Of a stretch of 64,000 nt of DNA, positions 33,187 through 44,029 are shown in pieces. The notes beneath the pieces are model-generated. The model was not told where the DNA came from and made no database searches. It saw only the letters and a list, made by a program, of their open reading frames with translations. Source of the stretch: Plantago ovata (Eukaryota; Streptophyta; Magnoliopsida; Lamiales; Plantaginaceae). The stretch spans positions 102,919,982 through 102,983,981 of the forward strand of contig CM051457.1 of assembly GCA_028274465.1 (NCBI GenBank), given 5' to 3'. The position numbers and the translations under genes are program-made. Numbering within the stretch: position 1 is the stretch's first letter; every line of letters begins with the position of its first letter.

Positions 33187-34621
33187 GTTTGTGTTGGTCC
33201 CTGTAGACAACAAGTAAAGACTAGAGGGGGTGAATAGTCTTTAAAACTTTTTCGTTTCTAAAATTTTCTCAGCAAGTACTTATTACTTTTCAGTAATAAG
33301 GTTGGTGGTACATAAAATTCATAGTGCAGAAGTCTTTTTACAATAGGTGCAGAGTCATAACTGAGAATGCAGTGAAATCAGAAATAACTTGCTGAAAATA
33401 AACTGCAGTAAAATAAATCACACAAACACTTTTATAGTGGTATCTGAGGGTGGCGTAATCCCTCAACTAATCCACTTTTTCCAATCCTGGATTGAATTCA
33501 CTATGATAAATGATGAGTTTCCTTACAACACCTAACAACTAGAATCCCAGAAACCAAAGTACCCTTACTTTCTTTTCAACTAAACCTGAGAACTAAAACC
33601 TTGTTCTCAACCAAACTTGGGACACTAAATCAGCTCAACTTAGCTTGATTAGTTCCCCCTGACAATCACGCTTGAAAGATGGTTTTTATCAGTTAGAGAG
33701 GTTTGTGTAGAGATTACTGAAATTAATTCTCTCAATTAATACAAGTAACCTGAGAAACTCAACTTGACAATACTTTGCAGTAAGCAAGTATATTGTTTCT
33801 GGTGTCAAGACTATTCCTTATTTAGAGGAAATAAAACTTAACCAAATTTGTAAGGTTGATGTTCTAATTCTTCACAAGTAGCTTCTGTTTCAACTTTAAG
33901 TCTTGAAACGGATCAGTAAGCTTGTAAGTATGGAGAAGGATTTGAAGATTTGTAATCACAAAGTGTATGTTTGATCACGCTGGTGACACACTTTTCTCAA
34001 GAGCCTAAGGTTCTGTTTTATAGTGTCTCAATGGTGTCGTTTGAATTTGAATTCTTGGACTTAGCCATGAGATATCACTATCTTGCTGTGTTGTCACTAT
34101 CAGCAGCGTCTTCTTTTCTTCAGTCTTCAGAACAGCATGCTTTGCATTTAATGCTCTTTGAAATTCAAACTTGAACGTTGGACCCAGAATGCTAAGTCAT
34201 TCAGCAAGGAGAGGTCACACATGTGTTATCAGTCAGCAAGCATTCTCAGTTCAGAAAGTTCACCTACTCTGTCATATAGATTTTCACTAAAACTAATTGC
34301 TTTCTGGGTTACTCACTTTCTGAAGCAACACGTGACTTTGTAGATACCAAATCTCATAATCTTCTAAGTCTTCAGTCTTGTAGTATTCGTCTTCTGAGTG
34401 GTTCTAGGTCTTCAATAGGTTGTTTTTGCAAACAAAGTACATCATCAGTAAGCTTAAGAACCTAACTAGTACATACACTAAATCTTTCAGCAAATGTTCC
34501 TCTTTTACAATGTCCTTTAAATTCTAAAATCATATGGACCTTAAGAGTACTAGTTACTGGTCTTTAACTTAATTTAGCTTGGTTAATTGTTCATCAAAAT
34601 TACAAGTTTCCTAACAGTTTG
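33187..34621. mobile_element. Solo LTR, 1425 bp
   Basis: 33192-34616 starts TGTTGGTCCC and ends CCTAACA and is flanked by the 5-bp duplication GTTTG (33187-33191 and 34617-34621). No interior or second LTR exists, so it formed by LTR-LTR recombination. The family cannot be assigned without coding sequence. Confidence 0.8.
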
Positions 34622-34789
34622 GCTACTAAAATTTGAATGAGAGTAAAATTGTACTTTTCCAACTTTTAATTTTCCAAACGTCAAAACCGTGGGGCTATAT
34701 GTAATTGATTTTATCGAACAGGAATTGAATGTAATTGTTAATTTATAAGGAATAAAATTCGTTATAAAAAAAATCTATGAGGGAATCTG

Positions 34790-35090
34790 GATGACCCATA
34801 TGTTCTTTTTTTTTTGTTTTTCTTTTTTTTTTTGAGTAAAACTGCTGCATATATTGCCAATCAGAGAAAAATCAAATTACATCCGGTGTGGTAAAAGGCA
34901 AAGGAGAAGAACGAGAACTGTCTACCAACACATCATGAGCTAAAAGGTGTGCAACCTTATTGCAAGAACGTCTAGCAAAAGAAAAAGAATGAAAAATCAG
35001 AAATTAAAGATTTGGTTTCTTCAACGATCGCCCCAGCAGGAGAAAAACAGTAGGATGAACTTTGTAGATCTTGATGATGACCCATATGTT
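34790..35090 (-). mobile_element. Short LINE insert with RNase H end
   Basis: The insert 34805-35075 is flanked by a perfect 15-bp duplication, GATGACCCATATGTT. The minus strand encodes FARRSCNKVAHLLAHD, the C-terminal signature of the RNase H domain in plant LINEs, then a stop and a poly(A) seen as T's at 34805-34834. Strong 5' truncation and long duplication are typical LINE integration marks. Confidence 0.85.
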
Positions 35091-37317
35091 TTTTAAGTTA
35101 GATTTAAACAGAGTTATTTGCCTTCTTGTTGACTTAGCCGCATTTCTTGTTTTCTTCTCTCCTGGACTGTTGGTGAGTGTTGTCGAGTTTGTTCATGATA
35201 AGTTTCGATTGTGGAAACGTAAACCTTATCCAACGACAAATTTGTTCAGTCTAATGTGACAATCTCTTAATTTGTTTTGAATGTACGTCAGTCATTCTTT
35301 CAAAACTATAAAGTTATATGTGGTCATATACTATAACAGCTCCTATTTGTATGACAATTTTTCCCATGAAATGAAACTGACAGGAAATATCGAGTTAGAT
35401 GCTTTGAATTTTCGACCCTTTGATGACATGGGAACTAGCAAGACACCAAAATTAATGTGTTTTATTGACTAAGAATGAAGAAATTTAACCCTTTAAGGTT
35501 GGCGTAATAGTATCCAAATTCATTAAAATCTACGAACAAACTACCAACTGTACCTGGCCCCGTGCAAGTGCTTTATAAGTGAGAGTCACAGTTATGGGGC
35601 ATACTACTAGTTTCTTCCCACATTTTTGTTTCAAATTAAATGTTCCATGCATATATATGATATAGTTGTACATGCGTACCGCACGCCCGTATGTTTTTTG
35701 AGTTTAATGATATGCTACTACAACTTGGATAAATTGCATGTATCTCCTTTATAGTTTCTTCCATTTTTTTATTTCTAATTTATGTTATGTACAAACGGAT
35801 CCAAAAAACAAAAAATAAAAATACGTGTGTGAGAAACTGTATAAGAATGTATAAGTAATGTAAGAATATAGTTTTAAAAATATTTTTCATACTCTTTGTA
35901 TATATCAAACTGTTTCGAGGATTATTAATAAAAATTTTGCCGATCGAAAGAAAAAAAAAAAAACTATAACGACCAAGGAATTTAAAGAGTTTAAAGGGAA
36001 TGAGAATGCTACTCATATCAACGCGGTACATCTTTCAGATGATTGACCTATTGAGTTTTCGGTGCGTGCACAAGTAAGGACAAAGTGGTGAAATGAGTTT
36101 GGCTATGAAGTAATTTTCAGATGATTGACCTATTGAGTTTTCGGTGTGTGCACAAGTGAGGACAAAGTGCACGGATTAGAACACGTGTTGATCTGTGGGA
36201 CTGGCATATTACCCCGGAGATCAGCCCAAAAGTATCTGTGTCGGTTTAAAGGGTTGGGTTTTCGACCCATTAGTACCTAATTAAGAGTTTATGATACTTG
36301 GATCCTAGTCGGACCAGTAGAGTTGTTCGGATAGTGCTTATGTTGTCAGTCTATAACTGTAATCAAGGTAGGGAAAAGTTCCTTAGGTTCTGTTATTTTC
36401 CTTTGAAAATTGATTATTTAATTAAGTTCAGTTTAGATCAGTTCAGTTCAATTCAGTTCGATTTGCCTAGTATTTTGTACTATAAATAAGTGCAGTTCAG
36501 TTTAAAATCCATTAAATTCAGTTCAGTTTAGTTTAGATCAATTCATCACTTCTGTATAGTCTTACATCAAATTAAGCCCAGAAGAATGATACACCGTAAA
36601 TACCAAAGAAATACATTCTTTTGTTTATATAGGTTTTATCATTTCCATCACCAGTAAGGAGTTGGCACATCTATCTCGATTTAGTCATTTACTTCCTCCC
36701 GCAGCTTACAATATTGTTGTTTTTCACTTTTTCTAGTTTCTAGTATCCGGTTGATCCCAGAACTAATTTTTAGATAGTAGTGTTTTTTTATTTAAACGCC
36801 AAAAGAAAAAGAAAATTTATCTAAAACGAACATAGTAATACATAAGAAATGCCCCTGATAAATATATCATACGAAAGATCACAAACCAGCACCTTACCCA
36901 ACAGACTACAATATAAGTCCTCCCTGCCTAACCAAATCACAACCACTTTGGACAACACCATAAACTTTCAAAACCACCCATGACTAATTTTTAGATAGAT
37001 ATTAATCCCATAAAACTTATCAATTATAGTTGACGGGCAGTTCAAATAACCTAAATGACATAAAATATGCAAAAAAGTAGACGGAATTGTACTAAAAAGA
37101 AAAGCAAGGGTAGTATTATGAGACATCCAAAAATGAAAATCGAGTTTATATACTGTAGTTGTTACGCGTCAATAAATTCAAGCATAATGTTTCTCCATTA
37201 GGCAAGCAAATTAAGTACTACTCGATACCATGATATCACTATTAAATCATGTACCCATCCATGTTACCATGTAGTTTCCCACATTAATGATCATTCAATA
37301 TGGTTCCCCCACCCTAC
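35091..37317. other. Intergenic DNA, no gene seen
   Basis: AT-rich. Holds an 83-bp-spaced duplication at about 36037-36170 (AGATGATTGACCTATTGAG twice) and a diverged repeat (35935-36265) related to 43652-43915. Near 36780-36960 is likely another LINE 3' relic. None of the short frames is convincing. Confidence 0.4.
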
Positions 37318-37325
37318 TATATATA
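37318..37325 (+). promoter_or_regulatory. TATA box candidate
   Basis: TATATATA lies 190 bp before the ATG of the small zinc-ribbon gene, preceded by a CCCCCACCC patch. Position fits a core promoter; no transcript evidence is available. Confidence 0.45.
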
Positions 37326-37514
37326 CACTAGCAAAACAATTTATTAATTTTATTAGTAGTGATCACGAGTGTTTCATTTGGAAAACAACAAAGAAAGTAG
37401 ACACAAGGTTTAAATCTCGTGTTCACATATATCCAACCGATATAGTATAAATTAGAAGCTTTAGTTTTAAGTTTTTAACTACTACTAGCTACTAGTGGTA
37501 TCTGAATTTGTTAT

Positions 37515-37721
37515 ATGGTTTGTTTGTGCTTTCTGGTGGACCAGAAGAGAGTAGTCAGGCGGACGAAGCCGGTGGCCGGGATGTGCTCGCGGTGTCGGCA
37601 CGGTGCGATGGTAGCGGATATGCAAACTCGGACGAGGTTTTGTTACATTCCAATTTATTGGACTTCTTGGAAAGCCATTATGTGCTCATTTTGTGGAAGT
37701 ATTCTTAAATCTTATCGGTGA
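37515..37721 (+). CDS. Conserved small plant protein with paired CxxC motifs
   Basis: A single-exon frame of 68 residues. It opens MVCLCFLVDQKRVVRRTKP and ends WKAIMCSFCGSILKSYR. Two CxxC pairs (Cys24/27 and Cys57/60) could bind one zinc in a zinc-ribbon fold; Cys43 and an aromatic YIPIYWTSW patch lie between them. I recognise it as a type of short, uncharacterised protein found across flowering plants, where the CxxC pairs and the FCG..LKSYR tail are conserved. Its function is not known. There is no signal peptide or membrane segment. A TATA candidate lies upstream, and no neighbour is functionally linked. It is one of only three host genes in the window. The ATG is the first in frame after the promoter region. 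Confidence 0.75.
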   Translation: MVCLCFLVDQKRVVRRTKPVAGMCSRCRHGAMVADMQTRTRFCYIPIYWTSWKAIMCSFCGSILKSYR

Positions 37722-38067
37722 GCAGCTTTAGTTTGGTTTCTCACCGGTATTGCTATCCGGCGAAGAGTACTTTGGCGACCTCAATTTTAGTGAGACGGTC
37801 TATATCTCTTCTCTCACTTCTTCATGCCATACTTTATTCGTACATTTGGCACACATGTATAGAGAGATGTATGAATTATGATGTTACAATTTTTACCCCT
37901 ATATATGTTTGATTGATACACAAATGTTAAACAAGTTAAAATTTTGCATTTGTTAAGTCTTATTTTTTGTTTTTAGTATTTTTTGTTTTTAGTATAAATA
38001 ATAGGTTACTTTAAAAGTTAAGTACATCATGGCTTTTTCTATGGTACAGCCAATCGCTACCACTGAG
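37722..38067. other. 3' flank of the small gene
   Basis: AT-rich with TTTTTTGTTTTTAGTAT repeated at about 37966 and 37980. Presumed 3' UTR and spacer; no poly(A) signal is called with confidence. Confidence 0.4.
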
Positions 38068-38849
38068 TCACTGACCTAGATCACATAGAGCGTAGAGCGG
38101 GAGCGAAAGCGAGAGCGAGAACGAAATTCGACAATTTCAAAAATAAACGAAAGCGGGAGCGTCATAATTCGATTAATAATTTAATTACAAATATAAAAAT
38201 TAAAAATAAATATACTCTTTCAAAATACATTTTCCATGGAGATTTTACTTAATTAATATCTCATCATAAATAATCCATCTATAACCAAATCCAGTAAACT
38301 CAAAGCCCAAGCCCATAACATAAACTCTAACCCTAGTTAAATTTGAGGACTTTCACTGTTTCTTATCCAGCCTCTTTTTCGTTGCTTTCTTCTCATTTTT
38401 CATTTCATCCTCACCTTGAGTCTCATTGCTCTGCAAGTACGCACCTCTTGCTTCTTGTTTTCATATTTATTCATCTCTCTGATCAACATACTTTTGTATT
38501 GCTCCCCATTCTTCTACAATTTTGGAATACATATCTTCTAAATCCGTTATTGTTCGTGCAGTATTTGGTTCCTCTTCTAGATTTCTTTTCCAGATCATGG
38601 TGTTTGATTCCCCTTCCTCTTCCAGACCGAGGATGATTTTAGCACGGGAATCAAAATTTTATTCTTTAACAATGAGTTTATGGTGAAGAATTGTCCCAAA
38701 ACAAGTCAATCGAATTAATTTATTTTAGTTCGCGAATTATAGAAACTTAAGTCTTGTTAGAGCGCGAATTCCGCTCCCATAGCGAAAATTCGCGCTCGGG
38801 ACGAAGAGCGTGGCATGAGTCTCGCGAATTATGTGACTTAGCCACTGAC
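38068..38849. mobile_element. Non-autonomous hAT-like element
   Basis: The element 38076-38841 has related inverted ends (CTAGATCACATAGAGCG and the complement of CTAAGTCACATAATTCG) and 8-bp flanks TCACTGAC and CCACTGAC, which match at seven positions. GCGAGAGCG/GCGAATT motifs cluster near both ends. A 98-codon frame inside (38343-38636) is not recognised. Confidence 0.55.
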
Positions 38850-39000
38850 CATTTAAGTGTCAAAGTGTTAGATGAATTTTCCTTGCACCCATCTAACGTT
38901 GTCGGTTCATTTCAATTTAAATTCACTTTAGTTTAGTTTAGATTTAGGGTGATGATATTGCCAGAGCAGTTTAGATACTTCCAGATCAATTTCTCCCTAT

Positions 39001-39516
39001 TATTTTTTTTGGAACGTAATAGCACTTTTCTATTTATCCAAAAACTTTTCAGTACAAAGCCGATCCAATGATCCAGGCAAACAAAGCGCAATAAAACGGC
39101 AAAACAACAACTAGAAAATATTCTGCTAGTATGAAAACAGTAGTAGCAGGGCGCAATCGGTTTCTCAGGTTTGCTGTCGTTCCCCCCAGTTTCTTGCACA
39201 GTGAGCTCCTTTCTACTGTCATCTCCTTAATTCTCCCAGCTGTCTGAGGATCAGAAGTACTACCAGCGTAAAATAGTTTTGTTATGCATGATCCAAATGG
39301 AATAAACAGTCTCCACAATCGCAATCTTCAAAAGTTTTGATTGTCGCCCCTCTCCACAAGTTCTATGTATTATCCCTGGTATATCCAGAATCTGCCCTGT
39401 GATGTTTGGGTCTATTTGCATCCATCCCAGCAAGTCAGTCCATATGCTTCGTGTAAAAGCACACTGGAAAAATAGATGCACATTAGTTTCATCATGTTGA
39501 CAAAACACACATTTCT
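39001..39516 (-). mobile_element. LINE 3' end (zf-RVT)
   Basis: The minus strand reads CVFCQHDETNVHLFFQCAF, then AIVETVYSIWIMHNK (zf-RVT and tail), followed after a frameshift by a 3' UTR ending GTGCTATTACGTTCC and A's. The UTR closely matches that of the LINE ending at 7793, so both belong to one family. 5'-truncated near 39516. Confidence 0.75.
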
Positions 39517-39529
39517 CATCATGGAAAGA

Positions 39530-42370
39530 CTGTGGAAAGCTCTAAAGTTTGCATTCACAACTACTTTCTCTCTTTGACCATGGAAAGACTGGACCTTGCG
39601 ATCAAACTACATAACTCATATCTTTCAATTCCACGTAGAATCTTTGGGGATCTTATGATTGACTATAAATCGTGTTGCATTGATTCATATTAGAACACAC
39701 AAATTAGACGTACTCCAAGCATGATTGGCTCAGAAAGGAAGAGAAATCGTGTTCTTGCATGAATAGAACAACAATAGAAGAATTTAGAGAGAGAAAGGAC
39801 AGACAAAGAGATTCGGGGAAGTCATCATCTTATTTCATGAAAGTGTAAATAATGGGATGTGCGCTAAAAAAAATATATATATAACCTGACAACTGTCTAC
39901 AGTAACTAGAACGGTAAAGTAAATAGAAATCTAAAAGAACTACGTGCATTAATTTCAAAGGAATCTTCTAGAAATCCTAAATGGATGCTTACCGCTATTG
40001 GACTTGTTGGCTTACGAACTAACCACGACTTGACGGCCCCTGCGTTATGGAATTTCCACACTACCGCCCCCTTTAGACCAAACTTGTCCACAAGTTTGAT
40101 GAATCCTTACGATTATGGGCCCGATACATCCAACAAGAAGACTCGAGGAGTTGGGCCACATGGAGGAGGGGCGGACGGCTAGGGACGGCTAGGGCTAGTC
40201 GTCAACTTTTGTTTTATTTAGTTTTCTTTGATATTTTGAACTGTTTTGGTTATTTACCTTTTATTAGTTTAGCTTTTCTAGCAAGTTAGGGTAGAAGGGT
40301 ATTCTCTCTAAAATATTCCTCTTAGCAGGCTTGGCCTGTGCTTAATGAGCTAGGCCCGTATTTTCTGTTTCTTTAAATACCAGTGTATGACTTCATTATT
40401 TTTCATTTCAGTCAATAAACTCGTGAGTTCATCTCTAGATTGCGGCTTTGTGCATTATTATACCATTACGGCTCGGGGAGATTAGCAGCATTATACCGTG
40501 GAACCTGGGAGGTAGTTCTAGCGAGTGATTAATATTCCTATTAATCACTAGGCCTAGTACGTGATCGTGCTAGTAGAATCTGCGGTCGAGTACGAATCCA
40601 GGTTAATTTACTTGTTTTCTTCTTTTTACCGTTAATTCTACTATCTCTATCTCTACGCATCTATCAAAGTTTCTTCTACTTTCGTCGCACCTTCGTCTAT
40701 CGACCAACCACCACTCCTTCGTTTCCCCCTATATCGGACACGAAGATCACCCTACCAAGCAGCACCACTAAGGTCACCCAACCAACCTCCATACTTCTAG
40801 TGCAAGATATGAACCTCGCGCCTTCTCCATAGCAGGAATCCCATCTCGGCACCACGTGCTTGAATATTTATGTTCAGGCCACTGTCCCTAACTCTTCCGA
40901 TTGTTCTCGTCATGACCAAATGCAATAGAACATGGAACCATCCTTTTTGCATCTCTGAACATAAGTCTGGTCCACCTCCACAAGTAACGGTCCTGATCAA
41001 CCATGCATGTGCCACCCGTTTCTCCTAACCTACAGGTCCATAGAAGCTGCTTCAGCATTGCATCCTCTCCTGCCTCCACATGTGCAAAATCAAACAAAGT
41101 AACATTTAAATTGATACCTTGCAAGTCGTTCGCCCTGTACTGACACATAATCTCAGATGGACATAAATCAATGTTCACATGCAACAACTGGTTCTGGCTG
41201 CCACTGTGCTTTGGATCTTCGATATCGGCATCGTTCTTCATCTTCAACTTTATTGATGCGATTAAAACTTTTGCGCGTGCATCACTAGTGTCAGGTGGTC
41301 TTCTTGAGAATAACAGGACTTCAATTGTTCCAGCGTCGTCCACCTTCTGCAACGTCTTTCCCAGTTTAGCTGCTTCCATACAACTTCCACCGCCACCTTT
41401 ATCGCCTGTGGACACTTTGACAATTTTTTCCGCGATCTCTGGTACAACATTCACTCATTTGGCATTGACAACCATTGACTTTTCCCCAATTTTGCCAAGA
41501 TCTTCATGCACTCACCTCTTCTTTAGGCTCTTCAACAATATAGCCTAACGGTATAACGGACATTCAACGTTACCTACGGTTACCACGCCTACCCTAGACC
41601 CTGTCGATCAACACAAATGCTCCCAACATGATTATCAAGACAATGATTATTAGGAACATCAATTACCTTAGTCGAATCGACGTGAATTTCGTTTGTTCTA
41701 GCTTCTTTTACTCATCGTATGCATCCATAACCCTTTTTCCTAGGTTTGAATCCGTCAAATAGGCCTCCAAAACTTCTCCAAGTGCCCTGAAACCCTTTCC
41801 ATGCGTTAGCTCTCGTCTTGGGAGTCCGTAGGTGTTTTTACAGGCCAAACGGACGAAATACACGGTCCCATGCACCTTTTCCAGCATTCTCGCGCTCCAA
41901 GGCGCTCTGCTGCCCCAATGCACTGGTTCCGTGGTTCACTTGTCCACCCAGCCTAGTTTGTGATCTTGTTGTTGGTTCTCTTGGTTTGCACCTAGTTCGT
42001 GGCTGAACCATTTCACGTGCTTTCTGGTTGGACTGGCCCACGGTCTTCTCTTCTTCGATCGGGCTTCTCATGGTGAATCTTCATAAGCTCATAACGAGCT
42101 TGTTTCTCAACGAAATCGCATGAGTCCAACACCATTGGATTCGTATGAGTGTCTTCTACAAGACGTGACCTTCTATTCGAAGCTGCATCGTCGTTTCGAG
42201 AATTTGTCATTTATGAGTTGAAGCTTTTCGAAAACTACACACGGCTTCGTTTCTTAACCAAATTTGACGATTCGTTCGCCGTTGAGTCCGTCTTGACCTC
42301 GTCTATCATCCCTGGGCAACCAACCATCAATATAGAACAAAAATTCAACCTAAAAATGGACTAGAATGTA
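39530..42370 (-). mobile_element. LTR-retrotransposon relic, minus strand
   Basis: At 40062-40080 a TTCCACA end abuts CTACCGCCCCCTTTAG, the plus-strand view of a purine tract next to a 3' LTR; the LTR would lie below 40062. 41830-42300 resembles the interior of the 3952-7644 element (shared TTGGATTCGTATG, CGTCGTTT, AAGCTTTT, ACGGCTTCGT). The 188-codon open stretch at 40888-41454 (minus) has no ATG at its start and is not recognised. No second LTR is found, so the copy is truncated. Confidence 0.5.
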
Positions 42371-43460
42371 ATTGTTGTTCCACTAGTTGTCTAATTATAA
42401 TATTGTTAATCTAGTGGGGTCTAAAATGACATATCTACCATTAACTACCCCCTAAAATATAATTTTCTCTTACCTTTTATAACATTATTACAAATTTGAC
42501 ATTATACTTCACTTTAACAACTAATCATCCGTTGTTTTTTTAGATTCTTTACATGTTCCATTCTTGTCCATTTCTTTAGATTCTTTACGTTTCCTTTTTA
42601 GACAAAACTTTATCTCACAACTTTATTGTGGATCATGGCACTAAACCAAACAACACACTCATTATACAAACCTTCTAAAACTGCGATCCAAAAGCAAACG
42701 TAAGTAATATAAAAAACAAATGGTAATTTTCAATTAAAAAATTAATTTAATTCCACTCATTACTTTATTATTCTCCTTAAATTGTCCCTTAATACTAGTG
42801 TAAATAGATAGTATAAGTTTAGGATATAGGATAGTATATCCTAAAACAAGTTTAGGATAATTTACAAATTTCTCAACAATAGAAGCTCAATTATTGTGAG
42901 CATAATTATTTACAGCAGTTATGAAATTTTATTGTTTTATATTATTTTTTTAATTTAATCTCAAATCTAGAATAGAAACTCATTTTACAAGTTCTGTTGA
43001 TCCAACTGTCTATTATGGTGTTGGCTGGGGAGCCCAGAATCGAATATTTGGATTGCACTTTTGTAGGGAAAGTTGTGATGGTTGGTTCTTACTGGATCTT
43101 GAGTGTTTGAGTTGTATTTTTTTCATACTGGACTAGTATAATAGGCCAGCGTTTTGAAGCCTCTTGGTATTTGTTGGGCTCGGTTGCATTTATTTGGGCG
43201 GAGCGGTACCGGCAAGAAAATTTTCCCTTACTGTATTACCAAAAGTAATACGGATTCATATGAGTGACTGATACATGTGTCAATCGTATCACGATTCACG
43301 GGTAATCGTGTTGGACTAAAGGGTCAATTAATAGTTCGCAAGGGGTCGATCATTATAATAAATGCTATTAGAACCGAACCAATTCAAAACTCATACTAGG
43401 AGGGTTGGTCATAATAAGGCACGAAGATGTCGTGTAGTTTAAGAAGGGGGTAATTTAATG
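42371..43460. other. Intergenic DNA, no gene seen
   Basis: AT-rich to about 43000, then mixed. No coding or repeat signal could be assigned. Confidence 0.4.
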
Positions 43461-43651
43461 CCCTAAAATTGCATGGAGCTATAAGGCCGTGCAGTGAAAG
43501 AGATTTGGGATGGTTAAGTAAAGGTGCAGGGTTCGATCCTTTGCCAAGTAAAGCGGTTTAGGTGTGGAGATATAAGGTTGTAATATGAGTAGTATAGCAG
43601 TAGTTGTTGTAATATTTACCGTTTAAAGAAAAAAAAACCCTAAAATTGCAT
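43461..43651 (+). mobile_element. tRNA-derived SINE
   Basis: The body 43475-43637 (163 bp) is flanked by a perfect 14-bp duplication, CCCTAAAATTGCAT. It carries a strong pol III B box, GGTTCGATCC (about 43528), an A-box-like stretch upstream (GTGCAGTGAAAG), and ends in an A tract. Size, tail and duplication fit a full-length plant SINE mobilised by a LINE. Confidence 0.8.
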
Positions 43652-44029
43652 AGATTTTAAACTTTAAAGAAATTGAAAATGCCACTCATACTATGTATCT
43701 TTTTTTTTTTTTTTTTTTTTGAGAATCTATCGATAAAACTCTAGAGCAAAGCATGCTTGCGTTTGGAACAATCTTGCCCGTACAAGTGACTACAAAATGT
43801 GTGGGAAAGAACATGTATGATCTATGAGTATATAATATCGGAGATCAGTTAAAGATTAACCGTATCAAACTAGTGTCGAGGCTCGTCCTTTTTTTTGGAC
43901 CCGTTAGTGGTGTGTGTTATAGGCTAAAGTCTATGGAGAGGCCGACCTTTCCTACCAACATGGAAAGGCCTGGTTTTAGGATAAAACTCGCTGGTTTTTT
44001 CCAAACTCGCTGGTTTTGAGATTAAACCG
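43652..44029. other. Diverged repeat, related to 35935-36265
   Basis: Shares AATGCCACTCATACTATGT-like, GGAGATCAG, GTGTCG and GACCCGTTAGT phrases in order with the region at 36 kb. A 22-base T tract starts near 43701. AAACTCGCTGGTTTT is repeated at 43985 and 44004. Confidence 0.4.

Noticed and set aside
39530-40062. A fully delimited LTR at the low end of the 40-kb relic
   Set aside because: TG and CA ends can be proposed, but no partner LTR and no 5-bp duplication were found, so only the relic as a whole is annotated.
40888-41454. 188-codon minus-strand open stretch as a host gene
   Set aside because: It begins at GTG, matches no family I know, and lies within an LTR-element relic.
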